Shown here: piece after piece, positions 1 through 6,516 of the stretch
Layout: each line of letters opens with the position of its first letter
Position numbering within the stretch: the stretch's first letter is position 1
NCBI GenBank assembly: GCA_025464275.1
Contig: JAODGR010000066.1
Coordinates: 1-13,113, forward strand
DNA length: 13,113 bases
From: Methanosarcinales archaeon
GTDB taxonomy: Archaea > Halobacteriota > Syntropharchaeia > Alkanophagales > Methanospirareceae
Direction of reading: 5' to 3'
Notes under the pieces: generated by a model
Told to the model about the DNA's origin: nothing
The model's database searches: none
The model's input: only the letters and a program-made list of their open reading frames with translations
Made by a program: the position numbers and the translations under genes

Positions 1-1258
1 TTATATACTCCAGCCGTTCTGAATCATACTCCAGCCTCGAGAGGGCATCAGAGGCGAGGAGCCTGTATCTGCGCACGAAATTACCGATTTCAACCTCTTT
101 CTCCATCGCTCGTAACTCCTCTATCTCGCTTAGCTTATCCCTGGACCAGTACTCCACGGGATACGCATCTGTCCCCGGGTTCGCTGACTGTATCTCCCCT
201 TCCAGCTCGAATATCCGGTTATAGAGCTGCTCCATCAGGGATATTGCCTGTTCCTTCAGTGATTGTCCATAATTCCGTAACTTAAGTATCTGCGAAGGCA
301 CCCTGCACTCCTCTATACGCTCCTTCAGCGATTTCACTCCGGCATCAGAGGGTGAGATATCCTCCACTACGCCAGCCAGCGCGAGTGCTTCTCCCCTATA
401 GAGTTGGAATTCATCTCTCAATAGCCCGCTCAACTGCACCATCACGTTCTTCAATAATTTCACCGCGTTATCGTAATTACCATGCTCTATGCTATGCTCC
501 ACGAGCTTTATATCAGTCCTGAGCCTGGCGGTATCCGCGTTCAAGTGCTCACGTGCTTCCACTTCCAGTTCCATTGCAGTCCTCATGCATATCATCAGCG
601 CTTCTTCCATGAGCGAGGTCACTTCGTTCATGAACATGGTGAGTTCAAGCAGTTCCTTCTCCATTATACCCCTATCCGCCACCTTATCTCCCATCTGCTC
701 TATCTGGGCGCTTATATCCATGTAACCCGCTTTCCTGAGCGCGTCCAGAGCTCCCAGATACTCCTCACATCGCTCGAGCAATCTCGACCCGAGCACCATC
801 CCATGTCGCTCTGTTATCTCTTGAAGCATCTTATTCACCCATTCCACATCAGCAAAGGTTACCCTCTTCGCACGTGCACGCTCTACGCTCACCCGCACCT
901 GCCCGGTGATCTTACATCCCAGCTCTGCTAAGCTCTCTCTCACCTTCTCCAGATCGGTTCTGAACTCCTTTGTGCTTATCCCGTACTTCTGCTCGAGATC
1001 GCGGAGTATTCGCATCTGCTCTATATACCGGTCTGCAATAGTCCTGATGTCCCGCACCATCACCTGCTCCCTTATGCTCTCCCGCCGCACCGTCACGAGG
1101 TATCGCGTCAGGAATGAAATACCTATCATCACGGGGATGAAGATGAGGATGACGGTGATTGCGAGGTCAGACCCGGTATTATAGAGGATGAAGATGGCGA
1201 TGGCAATCAGAGCCAGGAATGCCACCGGTACCAGTATGCTTATACCCGCCCTATTCAT
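1..1258 (-). CDS. Two-TM coiled-coil membrane protein, partial (C-terminus beyond left edge)
   Basis: I translated this gene by hand from the reverse strand: 419 codons are open from an ATG at 1258-1256 to the left edge, with no stop, so the C-terminus is missing. Residues 6-25 and 33-54 are hydrophobic and form a membrane hairpin. It is followed by an Arg-rich stretch (TVRRES, 56-61), which by the positive-inside rule puts the rest in the cytoplasm. Residues 60-419 are almost wholly charged, heptad-like helix rich in Glu, Leu, Lys and Arg. They include a TPR-like stretch (HGNYDNAVKLL, about 259-269). The start overlaps the end of the upstream FtsZ-like gene by 8 bp, which implies translational coupling and probably a shared complex. 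The layout (membrane anchor plus long coiled coil next to a tubulin-fold protein) recalls FtsZ partners such as EzrA, but I see no sequence homology to EzrA. Function unknown; the gene itself is well supported. Confidence 0.85.
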   Translation of the reverse strand, partial: MNRAGISILVPVAFLALIAIAIFILYNTGSDLAITVILIFIPVMIGISFLTRYLVTVRRESIREQVMVRDIRTIADRYIEQMRILRDLEQKYGISTKEFRTDLEKVRESLAELGCKITGQVRVSVERARAKRVTFADVEWVNKMLQEITERHGMVLGSRLLERCEEYLGALDALRKAGYMDISAQIEQMGDKVADRGIMEKELLELTMFMNEVTSLMEEALMICMRTAMELEVEAREHLNADTARLRTDIKLVEHSIEHGNYDNAVKLLKNVMVQLSGLLRDEFQLYRGEALALAGVVEDISPSDAGVKSLKERIEECRVPSQILKLRNYGQSLKEQAISLMEQLYNRIFELEGEIQSANPGTDAYPVEYWSRDKLSEIEELRAMEKEVEIGNFVRRYRLLASDALSRLEYDSERLEYI

Positions 1259-2195
1259 GTACCTGTATCCCCTCATCGCTCTCACCATGTGCGAGTCCCC
1301 TCAGCTCCCTCAGGCGCTTCAACTGCTCGAACCTGTAAATGAAGAGGCTTGTGACCGAGGCTATATTCCGCTTCGTGGGACACACTGCCAGATAGCATTC
1401 CCTGGTATACATGAGCATGTACTCCTCCACCAGTTCCTTATCCACCGCCTCCCTCCTGATATAGTACTCCGGCACACGCAGGAATGTGATACTCCTCTCA
1501 CTGCTCAGTGGTGCTTCGGCAATGCTCAGCTTCTCACGTGATATCCTGATGAGGGTCCTGAGGTCGAGCGGTTTATGCCTCAAAAAGGGTATGATGTAGC
1601 CAGGCAAGCCCTTTGTGAGCTCAGAAGCTCTCGATAATGCCACATACCCCGGCTCGTCACCGAATGAGAGAATGCTCAGCAGTCTGTCCACATTCATTGC
1701 TGCCGAGCTACCACCTCTCAACCCCGCGAGGATATCCACAATGCATGATGCTATATACCGGTTGTAATGCGGATAGTACTCCTCAAAGTTTGGAAGATGC
1801 GCTATCCTCTGGTTATCCACGATAATGAAGCTGTTCACAAATTCCTTAAGCTTCTCCAGTGTGTAGAACGCGGTTATTAAATTCTCACTCCTCTGTCGCC
1901 GCTTCGCAGGCAGAACAGTGATGAACAGCGCCTTTAGCTCCATCTCGGAGATGAGTGCCGCTATCCGGTGTACCACATCCCCACTGAGTTCAGCGGATAC
2001 GAGTATGAAATCCGCTCCTGCATCTTTTGCACGCCTCAATCGCTCCTTAATCTTATTGTACTCCTTGTACTCCCCTCCATTTCCGCCCCTTAACCTGATT
2101 AACACCGGTCTATCCCGCCTTACCTCCTTATATGCCAGCACATCACCGAGTATACCACTTCCTGCAGGTCCTATCCCGAGGCAGAGGTAGGTCAT
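1251..2195 (-). CDS. Divergent FtsZ/tubulin-superfamily protein with degenerate GTP-binding motif
   Basis: The 314-residue protein follows the FtsZ fold from end to end. An N-terminal strand and glycine loop (LCLGIGPAGSGILGD, 4-18) match the FtsZ T1 region. A strand ADFILVSAE (61-69) leads into the place of the T4 box, where FtsZ has GGGTGTG; here it reads LSGDVVHR (70-77), so the tubulin signature is gone. ALFITVLPAKRRQRSEN (89-105), KEFVNSFIIVDNQR (117-130, T6 region) and a helix-7-like segment (137-158) line up with FtsZ in order. NVD (168-170) resembles the T7 loop, and LLSILSFGDEPGYVALSRAS (172-191) fits the segment after it. Residues 235-290 fit the FtsZ C-terminal beta-alpha-beta domain. 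Loss of the T4 box suggests weak or no GTP hydrolysis, possibly a pseudo-FtsZ. It heads a minus-strand operon with the coiled-coil membrane protein. A plain Rossmann enzyme is the main alternative but does not explain the later matches. Confidence 0.7.
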   Translation of the reverse strand: MTYLCLGIGPAGSGILGDVLAYKEVRRDRPVLIRLRGGNGGEYKEYNKIKERLRRAKDAGADFILVSAELSGDVVHRIAALISEMELKALFITVLPAKRRQRSENLITAFYTLEKLKEFVNSFIIVDNQRIAHLPNFEEYYPHYNRYIASCIVDILAGLRGGSSAAMNVDRLLSILSFGDEPGYVALSRASELTKGLPGYIIPFLRHKPLDLRTLIRISREKLSIAEAPLSSERSITFLRVPEYYIRREAVDKELVEEYMLMYTRECYLAVCPTKRNIASVTSLFIYRFEQLKRLRELRGLAHGESDEGIQVHE

Positions 2196-2232
2196 ATCAT
2201 TAAAAGCTTATCGCACATACCATAAATATGGG
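2196..2232. promoter_or_regulatory. Divergent promoter region between the FtsZ-like operon and the plus-strand membrane protein genes
   Basis: Only 37 bp separate the two start codons. CATAAATATG (2221-2230; CATATTTATG on the other strand) lies about 26-33 nt upstream of the minus-strand ATG at 2195, the spacing of an archaeal TATA box on a leaderless transcript. An AT-rich stretch, CATTAAAAGCTTAT (2197-2210), sits a similar distance upstream of the plus-strand starts at 2233-2242. Both operons therefore seem to start from interleaved elements, so any regulator binding here would affect both. The assignment comes from spacing and composition only. Confidence 0.45.
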
Positions 2233-3240
2233 ATGGGGATGATGAGGAAGGGGAGTGCGGGCACAGCCGCGGTAACAGCGGGAGTGGCAGTGGTGATGAT
2301 ATTGCTTTTGCTTCTGATGGTGCATATACCATCCGTATCATGCTCGGACGAGCTGAAACGGGTACTACTCCGCAGTATAATATCAATGGATGAGGATAAT
2401 AATAAGGCGGAGCTATTCAGTAACTACGGCGAATTAGCACTTGCAAAGGCGAAGACACAGGCGGTGATTCAGAGTATGCCCGGCTATGAGGTGAGCACTG
2501 AGACTGGAAACTGGGTGAATCTCCTCATAGAGATAATCAACGAGTTTGAAGCGATGACCATGCTGAGCTCGAGTGAAGAGCCATCAGCGCATATAAGCGC
2601 GCTTGATAAAGCAGAAGCGATTAATCACTCCATATACAGGCTCAGAGGATATGAGACACCGGAAAGGAACGGGATACCACTGCTTTTAGAACTCGCACTC
2701 AAGCGGTTTTACAGGCAGGAGGGGCTCTTCTTTCAGACCATCGCAGCCCGTACCGGGGAGACAAGATTGAAGATCGAATACGAGTATATAAGTGCAGCCA
2801 CATATAAACTGGGTGGAATGCCCGGTGACGCCACGCGAATGGAGTTCGAGGCGAGGCGGGATGAGCACATATACAGGAGGGATATGAAGCGAGCCGGTGA
2901 GTATATGCGTAGCTACGGGCAGCATCTACAGCAAGCCAGATATTCAAGGTCGGCATTATTCGGCGCTCCTTTCATGGAGATAATAAAGGCACGCGATTCG
3001 TTCGAGCATGCGAAGGCGCTATACGCGAAGCATGAGGATGAGGAGCTGGAGAGGGTGAAGGTGCAAGAGGCGGAGATAGAAGCTGTTTACCGCCGGCTGA
3101 TGCTCGATACACTCAAGGTCGTCGCCCTTTATCTCGTCGCTCTATCATTTATTACTGCCATCCTCTGGATGGACTTTGCACGCTGGCATGATGAGCTGGA
3201 AGATACCCTGCTGGGGAAGGAACTCGTTTATGATGGTTGA
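2233..3240 (+). CDS. Exported helical membrane protein with C-terminal TM anchor
   Basis: I do not recognise this 335-residue family. A basic start (MMRKG) and a long hydrophobic segment (about 11-33) form a signal or anchor, and a Cys at 37 just after it could be a poor lipobox (SVSC). Residues 40-290 are predicted mostly helical, rich in Glu, Ala, Tyr and Arg and TPR-like in texture. About 296-313 is a second hydrophobic helix, followed by a 20-residue acidic tail (begins ARWHDELED). The likely topology is a helical domain outside the cell held by the C-terminal helix, with a small cytoplasmic tail. The end overlaps the next gene, and its helical-TM-tail module resembles that protein's C-terminus, so they are probably distant paralogues acting together. 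In-frame ATGs at 2239 and 2242, after GGATGGGG, are alternative starts. Confidence 0.85.
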   Translation: MGMMRKGSAGTAAVTAGVAVVMILLLLLMVHIPSVSCSDELKRVLLRSIISMDEDNNKAELFSNYGELALAKAKTQAVIQSMPGYEVSTETGNWVNLLIEIINEFEAMTMLSSSEEPSAHISALDKAEAINHSIYRLRGYETPERNGIPLLLELALKRFYRQEGLFFQTIAARTGETRLKIEYEYISAATYKLGGMPGDATRMEFEARRDEHIYRRDMKRAGEYMRSYGQHLQQARYSRSALFGAPFMEIIKARDSFEHAKALYAKHEDEELERVKVQEAEIEAVYRRLMLDTLKVVALYLVALSFITAILWMDFARWHDELEDTLLGKELVYDG

Positions 3241-5797
3241 GGCTGAGGATGAGGATGGGGATGAGGATGAGGCTGGGGCTGAGTGTTTGAGGTCAGTGAA
3301 GAGGGTGCCCATCCTTATCTTCGCATGCACCGCGATAGGCATAATTGCAATAGCGGCGGGATGTACAGGTACAGCTACAGCTACAGGTGCAGCGGCAGAA
3401 GGAGAATCATCTGCTATCTCTGTAACTCCTTCAACTGTGGAGATATACCTCAGGGATGTCTTCCCAGCACCGGCTGAGTCACCCATTACAATCACCAACG
3501 AGGGTGAAACCGGAATCACAGTGAACCTATATTCTAACTGCAGCGCTCTTAATTTCCCCTCCGAGGTTACACTGAACGCTGGTGAATCACGGGCAATCAC
3601 GATTTCGGCTTCTGAGTACGCAGCTGAAGGCACTTATACACTCGAAATAAACGCGGGTGAAACTGTTAAAAAAACCGTCACCATCCAGGTAATCCACTGT
3701 GCGAGCATTACTGTATCGCCCTCATCTTGTGTGCTCGATTTTGGCGATGTCCACAGCTCTGTTAGAAAGGTCTCACGGGAGATTACATTACGCGAAGTGT
3801 ATGGGCTCAAGACCGTGAGTGGTATAACAATCACACAGATCTCGGGTGAGAACCACTGGGTTAAACCATCTCCAGAGAGTGCTATCTCCGTCTCCAAATC
3901 CGCACCTGCTCATATTACTTTCACACTCACTCCCGGAGCGCCCGATTATCACAGAGCCAGTAACCGCTACACATGGAAGTTCATGGTAAATTGTGCTGCG
4001 ACGGGTGAGTGTGTGGAGCCAGCTACAATCATAATAACCGTCAAAGCGCGGATAATGAGACCGCCGCGGCTCGCTGTGGCTGAGATACCACGTACAAAGG
4101 AGCTGAAGCTCAAGTTCGATAAGCCACGGGGGACTGTCCCGAACTACCAGAGGGATATCTATATACCCGTGAAGAACGAGGGTGATGAACCTATGACAGT
4201 AGGAGTGAGCATCTATCCTGTCACCACCAGCAGTGGGGTGTTCCACATTCAGATAGATACACCTCGCAGGATTGTCGTCACTGGTAGAAGCACTGAAGAG
4301 CTTAAACTCCATATCACTGTACCGTATGATACACCAGAAGGCACTTATAGATGGAATCTGCACATAGAGGCAGAGGGGGAGGGAGGCAGAGCAGGCAGAG
4401 CGGATGTGAGCATAAGCGTGGTGATAATATGGCCGGTGGATTTCAATATCTCGTCTTCCTCACCTTATTTCTCAGCTCATCCACCATCCATCGACTTCGG
4501 CTCATTAGAGCTGAGAGAGCATGGATACGAGCATCGAGCGCTGAATCTCACACTCACTGAATATTACCGCTATAAACCAGTCCGTGACCTCCGGTTCTCC
4601 ACCAGAGATGAATATGGTAACTGGCTGGAGGAGAGGCATGACTTCTTCGTGATCCCCCCTGGTGAATCGCGGAACATCACCATAAAGATCGCACCAGGTC
4701 TGGAAGCCGTACCCAGGCTATATTCGTGGTCTTATTACATCAGTGCACGGGAGATAACCCCCAAGCAACTACGGATAAGAGCGAAGATAGTACCTCTTAA
4801 CATCCCGCTGATGCTCCAGCAACTGAATGCGTTCAGAGGGAGCCAGCTGTATCGAAGCTATCCATCCTCCGGTGACATAATATCGAATGGAGCTGCACTA
4901 TTGGAGAATGTAGAGCAGAGGGAGATAGGTGTGGAAGACTGGCGTAAAATCCCCGTGCTGATTAAAGCGACACTATCTCTGCTATCTGCATTGAATGAGG
5001 GTATCATATCCAGTGCGAACAGAGATTATGACCGGGCAGTGGAGAGCTTATTGACCGCTTCGGTCTCATCATCCACCATCAGCTCTAATTCGGTATTGAA
5101 TGATGATACCATCTCTGAGTATGCCTGTGCGATCGCAGCCGATGCAGATGGTACAGCCAGGGAGGTATTGAGCGACGAAGCGAAGAAGCTTGAGCTACGT
5201 GCATGGGCGATAAAGAAGGCGTTAGAGCATGCCTCAGATGATGTAGATGTGCTGAAGGATGATGAGAACGTGCTTGAATCCGCGTTGTGCTATCAGCATG
5301 CTGCAACACTCTATGGATTGCTCGATGAGCGTGAGAAGAGGCTGGAATGCATCTATGAGAAGTCCAAGATGATAGACTGGCATGACGAACTGGTGGGCAG
5401 TGCAACGGACCTTCGCATAAGAGGGGAGAGCATCGTCTCTGATAGCAGGGACCGGGACCTTGTGAGACTCTGGGGCGCGGACACATATCTGCTCCTGAAT
5501 CCTTATAACTATGATACCTTCACCACCAGCTACGAAACTGCGGCGGGATACCTTGAGATGGCAGCGCAGAGATACAGACTGGCAGGTGAATTGCTCTTAT
5601 ATCATAATACCTTAGCCGAGCTGGATGGATTGGACGCGGAGATGAGGCGGATAATCTCTATCTTCTTCTTATCCTGCTTATTCTATGCCTCCCTCTTCTT
5701 ATATCTGGCGACCAGGATACTCCGTGGTACAATGGCGTATTTGAATGATACTTACGAGCAGGAGATGGGTGATATTCTGGTTGAACGTTACGGATGA
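3230..5797 (+). CDS. Large predicted lipoprotein with four Ig-like beta-sandwich domains, helical region and C-terminal TM
   Basis: The protein has 855 residues from ATG 3230 (ATG 3233 is next). It overlaps the previous gene by 11 bp. A GTG at 3296, after GAGGT, would give 833 residues and a textbook lipoprotein signal: KR, a hydrophobic run, then AAGC with Cys 45 in the longer numbering. From 3230 the signal is preceded by an acidic tract of Glu/Asp repeats, so the start is uncertain. Four beta-sandwich domains follow at about 63-154, 158-275, 278-400 and 403-520. They have NEGE/PSEVTLNAGES and VPYDTPEGTY type motifs, as in COG1470/NPCBM-associated NEW3 or ASPM-Hydin-like modules. Residues 521-807 are helical with a TPR-like RDYDRAVESLL (598-608). 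A TM helix spans about 808-828, and a short acidic tail ends the protein. It is likely surface-exposed and anchored at both ends. The family function is unknown to me. Confidence 0.85.
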   Translation: MMVEAEDEDGDEDEAGAECLRSVKRVPILIFACTAIGIIAIAAGCTGTATATGAAAEGESSAISVTPSTVEIYLRDVFPAPAESPITITNEGETGITVNLYSNCSALNFPSEVTLNAGESRAITISASEYAAEGTYTLEINAGETVKKTVTIQVIHCASITVSPSSCVLDFGDVHSSVRKVSREITLREVYGLKTVSGITITQISGENHWVKPSPESAISVSKSAPAHITFTLTPGAPDYHRASNRYTWKFMVNCAATGECVEPATIIITVKARIMRPPRLAVAEIPRTKELKLKFDKPRGTVPNYQRDIYIPVKNEGDEPMTVGVSIYPVTTSSGVFHIQIDTPRRIVVTGRSTEELKLHITVPYDTPEGTYRWNLHIEAEGEGGRAGRADVSISVVIIWPVDFNISSSSPYFSAHPPSIDFGSLELREHGYEHRALNLTLTEYYRYKPVRDLRFSTRDEYGNWLEERHDFFVIPPGESRNITIKIAPGLEAVPRLYSWSYYISAREITPKQLRIRAKIVPLNIPLMLQQLNAFRGSQLYRSYPSSGDIISNGAALLENVEQREIGVEDWRKIPVLIKATLSLLSALNEGIISSANRDYDRAVESLLTASVSSSTISSNSVLNDDTISEYACAIAADADGTAREVLSDEAKKLELRAWAIKKALEHASDDVDVLKDDENVLESALCYQHAATLYGLLDEREKRLECIYEKSKMIDWHDELVGSATDLRIRGESIVSDSRDRDLVRLWGADTYLLLNPYNYDTFTTSYETAAGYLEMAAQRYRLAGELLLYHNTLAELDGLDAEMRRIISIFFLSCLFYASLFLYLATRILRGTMAYLNDTYEQEMGDILVERYG

Positions 5798-5827
5798 TGG
5801 GCCTGGAGTGAGGAGGGTAAAATCGAA

Positions 5828-5868
5828 AAGTTTTTATTTACATGACCGAATACGGATATTAAGTGGTG
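5828..5868 (+). promoter_or_regulatory. Archaeal promoter and ribosome site for the cytochrome gene
   Basis: CGAAAAG followed by TTTTTATTTA (5831-5840) looks like a BRE plus TATA box. Transcription would then start near 5860. GGTG at 5865-5868 lies four nt before the ATG at 5873 and matches the archaeal anti-Shine-Dalgarno. The T-run lies about 35 bases after the upstream stop codon, so it may also help terminate the upstream operon. Confidence 0.55.
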
Positions 5869-5872
5869 TAAA

Positions 5873-6445
5873 ATGAAGAAGTTGATGGTGGCTATGGCTG
5901 TTATTGCAGTGGTTTTGATAGGAGTAATGGCAGGCTGTGTGGAGAAGCCCCCTGAAGTGACTCCTCCGCCTGAAGTGACACCGAAAGTAACACCCCATGT
6001 AACGCCAACACCAGCACCGGCTATCACGCCAACACCAACACCAGTGGTAGCGAAACCACCGGTGAAGACGAGCTGTGACATGTGCCACAAGAGGGAATCA
6101 ACTGCGAATCTGACGGCACATGTAAAGGGTGGACTGCTGGTGAATGGCAAACCCGGCTGCTTTGACTATGAAGGCAAACCCAATCTCGCAAGCGGGTGTC
6201 ATGGTCGTGGAAATGCCACCGTGCATACCGTGCATCCTGCAAGTGTCGGTTGTGCGGTATGTCATGGTAAGATACCGAAGATACCGAAGAAAGGACCGGG
6301 AGGTACGACCTGTGAGATGTGCCACGGCTATCCCGAGCCATTAAAGGCAAGTAAAGGGAATCTCGTGAATATACACCTTTCCAGGGGTAAGGATTGTGCA
6401 GTCTGTCATGTCGGGGAGATATCGGAGATACACGGTCTTAAATAG
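5873..6445 (+). CDS. Small multiheme c-type cytochrome lipoprotein (4 CXXCH + possible CX12CH)
   Basis: This 190-residue protein starts with a lipoprotein signal (MKK, hydrophobic 4-19, MAGC with Cys 22). A Pro/Thr-rich linker of VTP/PTP repeats (26-63) would hold the domain off the membrane. Four canonical heme sites are visible: CDMCH (68-72), CAVCH (127-131), CEMCH (147-151) and CAVCH (175-179). A further pair, Cys 96 and Cys109-His110, is spaced as CX12CH and could bind a fifth heme. The domain has five other histidines (83, 118, 121, 168, 187), exactly enough for bis-His ligation of five hemes. The protein probably passes electrons on the outer face of the membrane, as class III-like cytochromes do; its partner is not in the window. 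It is a single-gene unit with its own promoter and good GGTG ribosome site, converging on the CARDB-like gene. Confidence 0.92.
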   Translation: MKKLMVAMAVIAVVLIGVMAGCVEKPPEVTPPPEVTPKVTPHVTPTPAPAITPTPTPVVAKPPVKTSCDMCHKRESTANLTAHVKGGLLVNGKPGCFDYEGKPNLASGCHGRGNATVHTVHPASVGCAVCHGKIPKIPKKGPGGTTCEMCHGYPEPLKASKGNLVNIHLSRGKDCAVCHVGEISEIHGLK

Positions 6446-6486
6446 AAATGGAATAAATAGAGAGTGTGACTGTGTTTCCCCTCTCC

Positions 6487-6503
6487 CCCTCCTTTTATTT
6501 CCT
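6487..6503 (+). terminator. Possible U-rich terminator after the cytochrome gene
   Basis: A pyrimidine-rich stretch with CCTTTTATTTCC lies about 45 bases after the cytochrome stop codon and before the convergent gene ends. Archaeal transcription often stops at such U-rich tracts without a hairpin. No stem-loop is evident. Confidence 0.3.
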
Positions 6504-6516
6504 GCCTTAACTTAAA

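Noticed and set aside
482..1541. Plus-strand open frames of 78-149 codons over 482-1541
   Set aside because: They are antisense to the two minus-strand genes, rich in Ser, His, Leu and Pro as expected of shadow frames, and lack domains or credible ribosome sites.
2145..2195. N-terminal GxGxxG-like loop read as an NAD(P)-binding Rossmann enzyme
   Set aside because: The following segments (61-69, 89-130, 168-191, 235-290) match FtsZ in order and spacing. No dehydrogenase catalytic motif is visible. I keep it only as an alternative.
3241..3285. GAGGATG-type tandem tract as a repeat element or CRISPR-like array
   Set aside because: It is a short purine-rich low-complexity run with no spacers or conserved unit length. 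It is explained by Glu/Asp codons or a spacer between genes.
5948..6060. Repeat tract in the cytochrome gene as a mobile or regulatory repeat
   Set aside because: The repeats encode the Pro/Thr linker between the lipoprotein signal and the heme domain, common in surface lipoproteins.
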